The position numbers and the translations under genes are program-made. A stretch of 64,000 nt of DNA from Nitrososphaera sp. (GTDB lineage Archaea > Thermoproteota > Nitrososphaeria > Nitrososphaerales > Nitrososphaeraceae), in the NCBI GenBank assembly GCA_039938515.1, contig JBDUUL010000015.1:248001-312000 (forward strand), written 5' to 3'. The notes under the pieces are model-generated. The model saw nothing but the letters and a program-made list of their open reading frames with translations, was not told the origin of the DNA and did not search any database. Shown piece by piece: positions 1 to 7,574 of this stretch. Each line of letters opens with the position of its first letter. Within the stretch, counting starts at the first letter, position 1.

Positions 1-35
1 CAAGTTACCCTGCCATTGGACCGTTACCCGCCTTG
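1..35 (+). repeat. Repeat family B, copy 1 (truncated by window edge)
   Basis: Right half of a dispersed dyad element. It carries the arm CAAGTTAC followed by CCGTTACCCGCCTT, also seen at 10944-11027 and on the minus strand at 24148-24231. The left arm lies outside the window. Confidence 0.6.
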
Positions 36-68
36 TGTGAACCGCCCTAGGCGTATCAGGGCTAGTGT

Positions 69-266
69 ATGAAAGGCAATTGTTGTATTTATCTCCGGCA
101 GTCCACTTTTAGTTGCGATCAATGTCCTCAAGGGCGTAAATACCATGAGCTAGAGAACAAAGTGACGACTCTTCGAAAGAAGAGTTGTCCAAGAAACCTG
201 CTGCAGTCAGCGGGAGTTCCGATCACATCCCGCGGCTGCAGTGGATTCGCAAAAAAGAAGGGCTAA
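69..266 (+). CDS. Small Cys-rich hypothetical protein
   Basis: A 65-residue ORF with an N-terminal CC pair, a CDQC motif, and a basic C-terminus ending AKKKG. No clear Shine-Dalgarno or TATA box precedes the ATG. The frame at about 11140-11240 encodes a loosely similar string (LL...P...GCS...AKKG), which is the main reason to keep it. Its stop overlaps the stop of the convergent gene at 263-475 by a few bases. The DNA coding its C-terminus forms a GC-rich stem (CTGCAG/GCGGGA arms), so it could instead be a non-coding hairpin. Confidence 0.35.
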   Translation: MKGNCCIYLRQSTFSCDQCPQGRKYHELENKVTTLRKKSCPRNLLQSAGVPITSRGCSGFAKKKG

Positions 267-475
267 GCCCCGGTTTCCTTCTCTTGTAGGGTTTTGAACC
301 AATCGCCGAGCCTGTTAGAGTGGATGTAACACACCTCGGCGTAGTCCGCCAGCTCGTGCACTAACATTTCCGCCTGAGACTTGTCAAAGGCCACCGCTGC
401 CACTGCGAACGTTTTGTGCAGCCATGCGGGCAGTTCCAGGGTCACGGTGTAGGTTTTCGGCTTTTCCGTTGCCAT
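263..475 (-). CDS. Ribbon-helix-helix-like small protein
   Basis: 70 residues. The start is fixed by a strong Shine-Dalgarno (GGGAGGTG, about 6 nt before the ATG). The N-terminus reads TYTVTLELPAWL, a short beta strand followed by two predicted helices (about residues 17-30 and 33-48). This is the layout of MetJ/Arc-type ribbon-helix-helix DNA-binding proteins, which bind as dimers through the strand. The C-terminal 20 residues are not part of that fold. A short upstream frame (442-594) overlaps its start, so the two may be translationally coupled. The fold is inferred from layout only. Confidence 0.6.
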   Translation of the reverse strand: MATEKPKTYTVTLELPAWLHKTFAVAAVAFDKSQAEMLVHELADYAEVCYIHSNRLGDWFKTLQEKETGA

Positions 476-594
476 GCAATCACCTCCCTGTTTTCAATTG
501 GTGCAACCGTCAAACCGTGCTCTTCCAGCCTACGCGCGTCACAATAAAAGGACTTGATCGCCCGCAAGACGCTGCGTCCTATAATCCCTTCCAA
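442..594 (-). CDS. Possible 50-residue protein overlapping the RHH gene
   Basis: A TTG-started frame directly upstream of and overlapping the RHH-like gene by 34 nt. The product has a helical first half (SVLRAIKSFYCDARRLEEHG) and a basic tail. Codon choice resembles neighbouring genes and the overlap is typical of coupled archaeal genes. However, the RHH gene has its own strong Shine-Dalgarno inside this frame, so this could be a chance open frame. No family recognised. Confidence 0.35.
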   Translation of the reverse strand: MEGIIGRSVLRAIKSFYCDARRLEEHGLTVAPIENREVIAWQRKSRKPTP

Positions 595-1233
595 TAATCA
601 GAGGTTATGTAGCATAGTCTATACACCAATAAGATTGTGGTTGGCAAGAGCAACGTGAAAATCAACCGTTTAAGGTCCGAGACGAGCAGCTTTCTGAACA
701 TGAAATGTTGTAGAAGTTGCTAAATCGTTGAATGCCACTCTTTGTAGCGAGTACGTCATAGTCGCCATTCGCAGTCGTAATTGTTTGATTCGGGATTTTG
801 TGGATAGTATTATGTATTCTATTTGTAATTGTACATGAGTCAGGCTCCGAGGAAACAGCATGGATGCCACTTACTACTGCTGCTATTATCATACCAACAA
901 CAGTGTTTCATTATCGAAGGGGTAAGACCAAGTTGAACCTAGGATAATAGCGGTATTATTCTGCCCTCTTGGTCGATGCTGCGTTCTTGATCATTACCAT
1001 TCGTTCAAAGACTAGCATGGTTCTTTTGCAGCGACAGACAGAGGTAATCGAACTAGAGACATCAGCGTTACACCTTGATGTGAACGCAGATAAGCAAACG
1101 GCCAAGATTTCCAAATATATAAAACTGTTGCTGTAATATTTCTATTTGTACGCATAATCTAATAGAAATTATAGTAGCAGAAAATCTTAATTAGTTAAAC
1201 GTGCAATAAAATACCAGAAGGCACGGAAATCCC
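595..1233. other. Gene-poor spacer
   Basis: Two overlapping minus-strand frames (662-892 and 670-870) look like chance ORFs. A plus-strand frame at 1017-1136 could encode 39 residues (start MVLLQRQTEV, end KYIKLLL) but has no recognisable motif. An AT-rich stretch with ATAAAATA at about 1206-1213, some 25 bp before the ATG at 1234, is a plausible TATA box for the membrane protein. Confidence 0.5.
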
Positions 1234-2097
1234 ATGAACCTGCGAATGATTGCTGCCATTTTGGCAATCGCGGTCATAGTTGCAATCGTGTATGTGTCTT
1301 CCATCATCCCCTATCTGTCAACAGGCGGATCATCTTCTGCCGTCCGAGGGCTTGAGATCCTGATTCCTATCGGCGCAGCGCCGTTGGTATTAGTGCTCCT
1401 ATTCCTAGTACCCGCGAGGAGCACATTGGAAGAAATAGATGAAGAAGGCAAAGTCACAGTCGTATCAAGACCACCTTCGCGGGAGCAAGCAGTGCAAAGC
1501 GAGCGCATAAAAAGATTCGTTGTTGCGGGCAGCATTGCGGGCGTAGCAGCGGCACTAGTCCTAGTTGGATTGATCTCTGTAGGCGATTATTTTCTGGGTT
1601 TTCCGGGGGGCGCCTTCTACCAAATATTGGCCCTTGCGGTATTTGGTATAGCCAATAAGTCAATGGCAGTTTCTCTGGGACTTGCGCTGCACCTGTTAAG
1701 CGGTACAGCAATAGGCAGCGTTTTTGGCTTTCTCTCTGCAACGATCGGACCCTTTAACATCGACAGTATCCGCAAGGGTGCAGGCTTTGGGATGCTGGCC
1801 GGGTTTATCTCGTTTTCACTTCTGTTCATACCAGTTACACGGTTCCAGGTAGAACCAGCTCTTTCAGGTATCTTGCAGAACGCCGGAATAATACCGCAGA
1901 CTCTTAGCTCCATGGAATTGCAGAACAGAATAACTGACTTGATGTCCACTGTGCTTGCGTTCTCCATACTTTTCCACGTCTTGTATGGCGCAGTGATGGG
2001 GTCTCTTACTTCCATACTCATAGATCGTTTGCCGCGGCGCCGGCTGTCTTCAGATGAGGTGGAGACGGTCCGAGGCAAGCCAGCTGATTTTTCGTAG
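1234..2097 (+). CDS. Multi-pass membrane protein, paralog of 3054-3626
   Basis: 287 residues. An N-terminal pair of hydrophobic segments (about 5-28 and 43-62) is followed by a charged linker and then by about four or five membrane segments. The second half (about residues 95-270) aligns with the protein at 3054-3626. Shared landmarks are F-x-GxFYxI, GLALHLLSGTAIG versus GLHILTGTVLG, LLFIPVT, and FHxLxGAxxG. The tail is basic. An Lrp regulator lies between the two paralogs on the opposite strand and may control them (inference). No transport or enzyme family was recognised. Confidence 0.85.
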   Translation: MNLRMIAAILAIAVIVAIVYVSSIIPYLSTGGSSSAVRGLEILIPIGAAPLVLVLLFLVPARSTLEEIDEEGKVTVVSRPPSREQAVQSERIKRFVVAGSIAGVAAALVLVGLISVGDYFLGFPGGAFYQILALAVFGIANKSMAVSLGLALHLLSGTAIGSVFGFLSATIGPFNIDSIRKGAGFGMLAGFISFSLLFIPVTRFQVEPALSGILQNAGIIPQTLSSMELQNRITDLMSTVLAFSILFHVLYGAVMGSLTSILIDRLPRRRLSSDEVETVRGKPADFS

Positions 2098-2105
2098 TGC
2101 AGGCC

Positions 2106-2549
2106 TTATGCTTGAACGAACCCAAAGTCTTCCTTTGCAGTAATCATTACTAGGTGAGTAAGCGTTCGTTCTACATAAGGCAAGTTCAAATCATTTTTTA
2201 CAAAATCTGAAAGCTCTTTTCGGTTTCTGAACTTGGCTATTAGTATTATGTCTGTCAATCCGGTAATGTCGTAAACCGCACATATGTTTGGAAACTTGGC
2301 TAGCTGCCTTTCAAGCTCTGTTATTTTGGCCTTGGAAGCGCTAACCTCAATTATGACAGTTAGGTCATAGCCCAGCTTTTCGTGGTCAAGCACGGCAGAA
2401 TATCTCTTGATTATCATCTCCCGCTGAAGCCTCTCAATCCTGCTAAGGACTGTCGGTGGAGAAGTGCCAATTCGTTCGGCTATTTTTCGGTACGATAGTC
2501 GGGCATCAGACAAAAGGATCTTGAGTATCTTTACGTCCATATCATCCAT
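2106..2549 (-). CDS. Lrp/AsnC family transcriptional regulator
   Basis: 147 residues from the chosen ATG (MDDMDVKILKILL). This gives the usual length of about 150 for the family; the longer frame adds 27 non-homologous residues. An N-terminal winged helix-turn-helix (about 3-55, with RKIAERIGTSPPTVLSRIERL) precedes a RAM/AsnC ligand-binding domain (about 65-140, with YDITGLTDIILIAKF). Members sense amino acids or other small ligands and form octamers. It is convergent with the upstream membrane gene and sits between two paralogous membrane-protein genes. The ligand is unknown. Confidence 0.93.
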   Translation of the reverse strand: MDDMDVKILKILLSDARLSYRKIAERIGTSPPTVLSRIERLQREMIIKRYSAVLDHEKLGYDLTVIIEVSASKAKITELERQLAKFPNICAVYDITGLTDIILIAKFRNRKELSDFVKNDLNLPYVERTLTHLVMITAKEDFGFVQA

Positions 2550-2680
2550 GGATAGGAAACGGTTTAGAAGTTTACATGTAAAAGGCTTTTTCTCAAAACA
2601 CAGCTCAACTGTAAAGCAATCTAGCCACAAACTTTAATCGCGATTGCCTGCAAGAGAATATGAGGTGAAACAAGACAGAG

Positions 2681-2860
2681 ATGCAGAGCTCAAATGCCGG
2701 CGAGATTGACTTTGAAAAGAAAAAGATGATTGAAAATCTGTATGTAAGCGGAATGGAAGAAGAGTTTATCGCGATGCAGGTCGATGTCGATGTGCCGACC
2801 GTGATAGCAGTCCTGCGTGAGTTAGAGTCGTACCAGAGACTCGAGGCGGGCAAAGCCTAG
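2681..2860 (+). CDS. 59-residue helical (HTH-like) protein
   Basis: An AGGTG box lies 13-20 nt before the ATG. The product is acidic and helical. The segment YVSGMEEEFIAMQVDVDVPT followed by VIAVLRELE resembles the two helices of a short helix-turn-helix, as in small sigma-like or transposase-like HTH units, but the match is weak. It lies divergently from the Lrp gene (2106-2549) and ends 190 bp before the second membrane paralog. Codon use is gene-like throughout and there is no competing frame. Confidence 0.55.
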   Translation: MQSSNAGEIDFEKKKMIENLYVSGMEEEFIAMQVDVDVPTVIAVLRELESYQRLEAGKA

Positions 2861-3053
2861 TCGTCAACGCAGATGGCCTGCAGTACTGGTTTAACATTAG
2901 CCAAAGCTGAAAAGGCCATCTTATATCTTGATACAGATTGTCTATATCTATACAGAAAAAGTTGTGTATTATTTTATGCGGCCTGTGATATAACATAGGC
3001 TTTGCAACCTTGTCTTTAGTAATGTTAAAATTCTACTTTAGGCTATATTGTGT

Positions 3054-3626
3054 ATGAGTCAGGCGACTGGAATCAAGGGAAGACTTGCGCCAGGAATACT
3101 GGCAGGTGCAATTGCCGGGGCGGTCGCAACCTGGTCAATATCATTTGTCATCGCAATGACAGAACTTGTGTTACATTTTCCAATCGGTACATTTTATACA
3201 ATTATGGGCGTGAGCCTTGGGATTAATGTCACAACCACTGCCGCCTATGTGGCATTCGGGCTTCACATTTTGACTGGAACCGTTTTGGGGATGATAGTTG
3301 GGCTTGCCGTCGTCAGGCTGAAGGGAATTCTAAATACGGTCAAGAACGTTGAAATTGGGATAATCGCCGGAGTAATCATTTCGCTTGTATTGTTCATCCC
3401 AGTCACACTATTATTGATCGAGCCTTCCATTCGTCACATCGTCTCACTTTTGGGATCATCTGCTAACCAGACCGCACTTTCAAATAACATCAATGTATTT
3501 GTGTCGCAAGTAACTGCGAGCGCGGTTGCATTCCACATACTGTGGGGAGCGATTTTTGGTTACATGTTTAGCGCGATGCTGAGAATCCGGGCTTATCGGT
3601 TGAGTCACGTGGGATTAAATGTTTGA
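3054..3626 (+). CDS. Multi-pass membrane protein, paralog of 1234-2097
   Basis: 190 residues from the ATG (MSQATGIKG). A TTG two codons upstream is less likely. About five hydrophobic segments are present. It corresponds to the second half of the protein at 1234-2097, sharing FPIGTFYTIM, HILTGTVLG, LVLFIPVT and FHILWGAIFGYM. It lacks the N-terminal two-segment extension of that paralog. It probably arose by duplication, and the pair surrounds the Lrp gene. Function unknown. Confidence 0.85.
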   Translation: MSQATGIKGRLAPGILAGAIAGAVATWSISFVIAMTELVLHFPIGTFYTIMGVSLGINVTTTAAYVAFGLHILTGTVLGMIVGLAVVRLKGILNTVKNVEIGIIAGVIISLVLFIPVTLLLIEPSIRHIVSLLGSSANQTALSNNINVFVSQVTASAVAFHILWGAIFGYMFSAMLRIRAYRLSHVGLNV

Positions 3627-3799
3627 GGCCAGTTCAAGACGGGTATTGCCGATGGATGATACGGTGAACGCTCGTTTGCGGTCTGTGCGATTTTCTTGGA
3701 AGGACTAATCGCGAACATGCCCAAAGATATTGACGATCATCTTAAACGCTATGGAAAGGAACCTTGGGAAGTAGCCTATAGAGAACGATAGACCCGTCT

Positions 3800-3940
3800 A
3801 TGATACCGTCTGAAACTTATCGCTCATGCGTGGAGTGCAGCAAAAGGACGGCTCATGTTTGCATCAAGTGCGGCTATTGCTATTCATGTCATAGGAAGGT
3901 CGAGAAAGTATCGAGCCAGCTGCGGTTGGCTTTTGCCTAG
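3800..3940 (+). CDS. 46-residue zinc-binding protein
   Basis: A small ORF with three pairs of likely metal ligands: CVEC, CIKC and CYSCH, separated by short spacers (Cys 10, 13, 21, 24, 27, 30). The CIKCGYCYSC block looks like a treble-clef or B-box-like knuckle. Such proteins are common orphans in Nitrososphaera-type genomes, but no named family was recognised. Its stop overlaps the stop of the convergent gene at 3937-4113. Confidence 0.6.
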   Translation: MIPSETYRSCVECSKRTAHVCIKCGYCYSCHRKVEKVSSQLRLAFA

Positions 3941-4113
3941 CCCTCTCGACCAAGACAAAAGTCAAGCGAGCCGTTGCCCTGTTTGGTAGCGATTTTGCGT
4001 ATTTCGACCGCGTCTGGCATTGGTAAATCTTCGATGCTTTCACGGTTGCCTGCCTCGGCTAGCTGTCTAGCTCGCTCCCAATTGGCTTCCTCACGTTCAT
4101 AGAATGAGTGCAT
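3937..4113 (-). CDS. MHSFYER-box small protein, paralog of 8067-8318
   Basis: 58 residues from the first ATG (MHSFYEREEANWERARQLAE). The DNA is closely similar to 8090-8150, where the gene at 8067-8318 encodes DMHSFYERQEANWERAR. The frame stays open upstream to about 4200 without an ATG. The copy may therefore have lost its N-terminal Cys-containing half (5' truncation), or the gene may start internally. The remainder (EAGNRESIEDLPMPDAVEI) differs from the other copy. Helical and charged; function unknown. Confidence 0.5.
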   Translation of the reverse strand: MHSFYEREEANWERARQLAEAGNRESIEDLPMPDAVEIRKIATKQGNGSLDFCLGREG

Positions 4114-4335
4114 GTCGCAGATTTCCTGCCAGGTGAGGCCAGTAACATTGAGCCTTGCAAGGAATGAACGCCATGATGGCGAAACTGTGAAGATTGAAGG
4201 TTAGAACAAATGCGTAAACGCGATTCAGAGCGATTTTATTGACTACTGGATATTGTCGTGCTTGCAATCTGCTATGTTATTTTGTATAAAATATGACTTT
4301 ATGGTATTCTCCAGTCCCATTAATTCGGGAAAAAC

Positions 4336-4346
4336 ATATTTTTATA
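4336..4346 (+). promoter_or_regulatory. TATA box for the coiled-coil gene at 4369
   Basis: ATATTTTTATA, preceded by a purine-rich BRE-like stretch (GGGAAAAAC). It is centred about 28 bp before the ATG at 4369, as expected for a leaderless archaeal transcript. Confidence 0.6.
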
Positions 4347-4368
4347 CAAAGCATGGAACATAATATTC

Positions 4369-4572
4369 ATGGCAAGGGCATCAAATTCCGAGGGAATCGT
4401 ACACCCTGACGCACACCTCATGGCTATATTCAAAGAACTGCTCGAAACAACCAAGGATAACAACGACATTCTAAAGGAGAATCAGCAAATCATGCTACAG
4501 AACACCAAGCTGCTCATGAACTTGGATGAAAAGATGCGCAAGCTCGTGATGAACACTAGCAGTTTTCGCTAA
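4369..4572 (+). CDS. Small coiled-coil protein, paralog of 23398-23577
   Basis: 67 residues, almost entirely predicted helix with heptad-like spacing from about residue 18. It shares ILKENQ-x-IM, L-M-x-N-x-DEK and a C-terminal NTSS with the 59-residue protein at 23398-23577, so the two are paralogs. The N-terminal 15 residues are unrelated. A good TATA box lies upstream. The likely role is oligomerisation or partner binding; no enzyme motif is present. Confidence 0.75.
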   Translation: MARASNSEGIVHPDAHLMAIFKELLETTKDNNDILKENQQIMLQNTKLLMNLDEKMRKLVMNTSSFR

Positions 4573-4753
4573 TTATCCGCCGCGTGTTAACACTCATTTA
4601 AAAAACGCGAAGCGCCGCAAAGTAACAGGAATCCAGAAATCCAATAATATTATCATAATCTTGCGATTAGATTAAGTGAAACCTTTTTACATAATATTTC
4701 GTTTAACAAACCTGAAACTAATACCAAAAACGTCGCAAACGGGGCTTGGACCA

Positions 4754-4776
4754 GCCGGGCGTGTTTCATGCCCGGC
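4754..4776 (+). terminator. GC-rich hairpin
   Basis: GCCGGGC and GCCCGGC pair perfectly around a 9-nt loop. There is no T-run after it, so a terminator role is uncertain; it may be part of the adjacent repeat A element. Confidence 0.35.
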
Positions 4777-4825
4777 ACCCATGCCTCTGATCGGCCGCGA
4801 GGTATCTCCTGACTGGTTTTGAATT

Positions 4826-4894
4826 GGGAGAGTGCAATCATGCTAGACCAGCCTGCGTGACCAAGTTTGGCAAAGCATGAGCTGCCCCTCTCCC
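4826..4894 (+). ncRNA. Repeat A copy 1, candidate structured RNA
   Basis: The outer stem GGGAGAG/CTCTCCC encloses an inner stem TCATGCT/AGCATGA, which closes a loop of about 29 nt that is nearly identical to copy 2 (10639-10725). The loop contains CAGCCTGCG-Y-GACCAAGTTTG. The terminal inner pair is T:A here and C:G in copy 2, a compensatory change. It lacks the arms of a tRNA. Strand is arbitrary. Confidence 0.5.
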
Positions 4895-5141
4895 GGCTAT
4901 CGATTCTTACACCGTAGAATAAAAAGATCCTAGTTGTAGAGATTTGCTTTCTGGAAAAGGGCTAGCGGTGCCGAGTAAGGAAAGCAAGCCTCCATTGGTG
5001 TGCCTAAGGTAGAACATTTGTAACTCGGCATCAGCCATTCCCCGACATTTGGCGTACTATTCACTATTGTACAAAGGAAGATAAACGTTGTATTAGATTT
5101 GGAGGATGAATAATGCTGAATGGATTATGTTCAAAGTGAGA

Positions 5142-5199
5142 GGCCAGGGGAGACGCCTAAAGCCGTTGGGAGGGGAGAGAAGGGCGCTCAGCCTGGCCC
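5142..5199 (+). repeat. Repeat C copy 1
   Basis: GGCCAGGGGAGACGCC at the left and GGGCGCTCAGCCTGGCCCC at the right. The ends pair (GGCCAGG/CCTGGCC) and the inner parts GAG..GCC and GGC.CTC can pair too. A second copy is at 23153-23226 and a degenerate one at about 6033-6082. Confidence 0.5.
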
Positions 5200-5324
5200 C
5201 GTTATTGAGCTCATGAGAATGCCGGGTCAAGATAAAGACGTTGCAATCTTCGACTAGTTGATTGTTACCTATGAGATGATTCTTCCTTACCTGGGACATG
5301 GTGATCGGACGGTAAGCAATCCTG

Positions 5325-5406
5325 AAGAGGCGGTTACCTAGCCTGTATTATGATACACGACTATAGCCCTACACATTACTATGCAAGGAGGCCGTTACCC
5401 GCCTTT
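5325..5406 (+). repeat. Repeat family B, copy 2 (divergent)
   Basis: Arms AGAGGCGGTTACC and GGCCGTTACCCGCCTTT form an imperfect inverted repeat about 80 bp apart. Only the right arm is close to the other copies; the centre differs. Confidence 0.45.
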
Positions 5407-5517
5407 ATTTAGCCGAGCCCGCCGGGCCTCTGCTTGTGGAAATAGTGAACATAGTCCGTGACAGAAGGCTCAATAATCCAGAAAAAAGATAAGAGCGACT
5501 GCTAGGATCTCTCAGAC

Positions 5518-5949
5518 ATGGCAAGCATGGTTAGAAAAAGCTCAAGCAGTCCAGATGAGTCAAGAAAGTTTGAAAAAGGCAAGATGGACATAATGAATAT
5601 CGGCGGAACGCTTGTTGGGAAGGCTACATTTGAGCCTGGGTGGAGGTGGTCTACTTCTGTCAAGCCAATTGTAAAGACTGACAGCTGCAAAGTGAGCCAT
5701 ACGATGTACGTTATTTCCGGCAAGATGCGCGTAAGGATGGACGATGGGACGGAACTTGAATTTGGTCCGGGAGATGCAGGGTTGGTTCCTCCAGGACATG
5801 ATGCATGGACAGTCGGCAATGAAGCCTGCGTGGCGGTTGATTTTACTGGCGCGCCAAGCTATGCCGAAATAGCTGGCTGTAAAGCAACCATAGACACCCA
5901 AAGTAGGAGAGAGGAGCTTTGTGAAGGCAACCATGCAGGACTAGCATGA
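5518..5949 (+). CDS. Cupin-domain protein
   Basis: 143 residues with a single cupin barrel at about residues 40-115. Visible landmarks are GKATFEPGWRWS, the HTMYVISGKMRVRMDDG strand pair and the PGDAGLVPPGHDAW turn. Histidines at these turns are the usual metal ligands. Small stand-alone cupins are often dioxygenases, isomerases or ligand sensors, and nothing here decides between them. The tail is extended and carries two cysteines. A second ATG three codons in is possible. Confidence 0.85.
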   Translation: MASMVRKSSSSPDESRKFEKGKMDIMNIGGTLVGKATFEPGWRWSTSVKPIVKTDSCKVSHTMYVISGKMRVRMDDGTELEFGPGDAGLVPPGHDAWTVGNEACVAVDFTGAPSYAEIAGCKATIDTQSRREELCEGNHAGLA

Positions 5950-6020
5950 TAATCTCCTCTTCCCGCCTTACAATTATCCGGGAAAATCTTAAACTTTGCT
6001 CTTCGATCGCTGATCGGTAC

Positions 6021-6146
6021 ATGAGTTGCGTAGAGGCCAGGGGGAACGCCCGTATGGAAGTGGCCAATGTCAAGGGCGCTCACGTTTTTGTACCTAAAGA
6101 TTGGCTCGGCAAGAAGGTCAAAGTAACTCTGATTGAAGAAGAGTAG
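6021..6146 (+). CDS. DUF2080-like (AbrB-like) small protein
   Basis: 41 residues. The core AHVFVPKDWLGKKVKVTLIE matches the DUF2080 'transposon-encoded' family, a swapped-hairpin AbrB-like fold often found next to archaeal transposases. The start is uncertain: an ATG at 6021 lies about 30 bp after a TATA-like stretch (TCTTAAAC), and an in-frame ATG at 5946 would add 25 residues. After the TAG the same frame stays gene-like for 25 more codons (see findings). No transposase is nearby. The 5' part overlaps a degenerate repeat C copy. Confidence 0.6.
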   Translation: MSCVEARGNARMEVANVKGAHVFVPKDWLGKKVKVTLIEEE

Positions 6147-6284
6147 AGGGCCAAGGACGGAAATGACAGAGCATTAGAAGATATTGTAAAACTCCTGATT
6201 GAGGAATATCTAAAGAAAAAGTAGCTTGCTTCGGCCGCGGCTCTCATGAGTTAGTCTTTATAGCCGTCCGCACTCGTCGGCTCG

Positions 6285-6887
6285 ATGAACTTTAGACCCA
6301 TTACAAAGATCATACTGCTGACAAGCGTTGTTGCTCTCGGACTGGTCTTATCACTCATGTCAGCCAAATCTGCGTTCGCTCAAGCTCAAACTCAAACGGT
6401 AAATACAGGAAATGTTACTACGCCGACAACAGATATCTTCGTCAACCCAATCTGGGCAGGCAAGAATGTTCACTTACCTGTGACTCTGACTGACCACACT
6501 TCTTTGACTGGAGCGCCTGGAAGTGACAACTACACACTTGTTGTATTGCAAAATGGACAGCAGGTTTTCAACGGAACTGCTGGAAAAAGCACTCCTACAG
6601 TCTCTGCAGTTCTTGGGACCACAACTGTATTTGAAGTTCAAACCCTAAGCAAAACTCAGCCATATACGGTAGTGGTGACTCTATACGTCGTTGACGGATC
6701 TAAAATACCTCCCAAAACTGCGACGTTTAACTTTCCAGCATTTTCTGACCAAGGAAAGCAATCGACATCGTCAAATACCAATGCTACAACTCCTGAATTT
6801 CCGCTGAGCGCACCCATCGCGATAGCCGCTGTTGGTGGTCTCGTGGTATTGATGCGCTTTGCAGACAGGACAAAGAATATCCATTAA
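6285..6887 (+). CDS. Exported protein with PEF-type C-terminal sorting tail
   Basis: 200 residues. A Sec signal peptide spans about 1-33 (KIILLTSVVALGLVLSLMSA then SAFAQ). The middle is Thr/Asn-rich and predicted all-beta, with many N-x-S/T sites. The C-terminus has TPEFPLSAP, a hydrophobic segment and a basic end, the arrangement of archaeal PEF/PEFG-CTERM proteins processed by archaeosortase. It is probably anchored at or released to the cell surface. A similar tail (TPELPAATLVL) occurs in the protein at 21472-22149. Ligand unknown. Confidence 0.8.
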   Translation: MNFRPITKIILLTSVVALGLVLSLMSAKSAFAQAQTQTVNTGNVTTPTTDIFVNPIWAGKNVHLPVTLTDHTSLTGAPGSDNYTLVVLQNGQQVFNGTAGKSTPTVSAVLGTTTVFEVQTLSKTQPYTVVVTLYVVDGSKIPPKTATFNFPAFSDQGKQSTSSNTNATTPEFPLSAPIAIAAVGGLVVLMRFADRTKNIH

Positions 6888-7007
6888 GGCATGAAAAGCG
6901 AAGGTTAGTCTGCAGTCTTCTTGACCTAAAGCCGAATGAGGAAGACATTTGGGAAATTTCCATGGAAGGCAAGCAGAAAGTCGTTAAAGTGACAAAGGGC
7001 GATTAGG

Positions 7008-7250
7008 CTGACAGCATCAGAACTCTCGAAGCATTCTGACAAAGACGCGGCCAAAAAAGTTGCATGTCCTCGATGCAGTCAGCTATCCAAGATTTTCGCA
7101 GTTGTACATCGGGGAAACAAACCCTCATTGTTGTACTCCTGTGGGCCATGTATGATAGCCTGGTTCGTGGTGGGTGGTAAAACGTCAAAGATAGTTTACG
7201 CTGCAAATGCAGGTGTGCATACAAGTTCGGACAAACTGCAAAAACTATGA
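7008..7250 (+). CDS. Zinc-ribbon-like small protein (start uncertain)
   Basis: A gene-like frame with CPRC and CGPC about 30 residues apart, consistent with one zinc ribbon, followed by a hydrophobic AWFVV and a polar tail. Between the in-frame stop at 6990-6992 and the motif there is no ATG, GTG or TTG. CTG at 7008 is the best remaining candidate, so the 5' end may be damaged. Its TGA overlaps the ATG of the next gene (ATGA), which suggests translational coupling. Confidence 0.45.
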   Translation: MTASELSKHSDKDAAKKVACPRCSQLSKIFAVVHRGNKPSLLYSCGPCMIAWFVVGGKTSKIVYAANAGVHTSSDKLQKL

Positions 7251-7384
7251 CTGACATCGAAGACCATATCGAATACTGCCGCTATTGCGGCTCTGACGAG
7301 ATAGTCTTTAACATCCGGATAATTCAGGGCCAGAAGGTGCGGATCAGATTGTGCAATGCCTGCGGCACGCTTGACAGACTCTAG
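7247..7384 (+). CDS. 45-residue zinc-ribbon protein
   Basis: CRYCGS and CNACGT, 24 residues apart, form a classic four-Cys zinc ribbon with a positively charged centre (GQKVRIRL), as in many small nucleic-acid-associated archaeal proteins. Its ATG overlaps the stop of the upstream zinc-ribbon frame. A partial copy of its 3' end occurs 260 bp downstream (7575-7643). Specific function unknown. Confidence 0.6.
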   Translation: MTDIEDHIEYCRYCGSDEIVFNIRIIQGQKVRIRLCNACGTLDRL

Positions 7385-7555
7385 TCAGATATCTTTTGAA
7401 TCGTCCGCAAGCCAGCCTTTTCCAAAGCATTTGCCGCACTTTACGACCAAGCCTGAAGTGCTAGTTGTTAGAATGTTAGAGATACCGGTTTCACCGGTGA
7501 ACAGACCAGTACCTAGGCATTTCGGACATGGTTTTGGCAATGGCAATCTTTGCAA
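7385..7555 (-). CDS. DnaJ-type zinc-finger small protein
   Basis: A frame with CPKCLGTG and CGKCFGKG, two CxxCxGxG repeats as in the Cys-rich domain of DnaJ and related proteins, enough to bind one zinc ion. Only TTG codons are available as starts (7555 is the first of three). It is convergent with the zinc-ribbon gene ending at 7384, with no gap. The opposite-strand 7356-7643 frame is mostly a shadow of this gene. Confidence 0.5.
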   Translation of the reverse strand: MQRLPLPKPCPKCLGTGLFTGETGISNILTTSTSGLVVKCGKCFGKGWLADDSKDI

Positions 7556-7574
7556 TTTGGCAGCCTTAAAGTGT

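Larger units (their letters stand above)
4573..5517. other. 945-bp spacer with three structured repeats
   Basis: No convincing gene on either strand. It contains a perfect GC hairpin (4754-4776), repeat A copy 1 (4826-4894), repeat C copy 1 (5142-5199) and repeat B copy 2 (5325-5406), all listed separately. This is the densest repeat cluster in the window. Confidence 0.6.

Noticed and set aside
662-892. Overlapping minus-strand ORFs (662-892 and 670-870)
   Set aside because: Composition is unlike neighbouring proteins and neither has a start context or motif.
1311-2078. Minus-strand ORFs opposite the membrane protein at 1234-2097
   Set aside because: They are antisense shadows of a gene with clear membrane segments and a paralog.
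6021-6146. Insertion sequence next to the DUF2080-like gene
   Set aside because: The family is often transposon-linked, but no transposase frame or terminal repeats were found around it.
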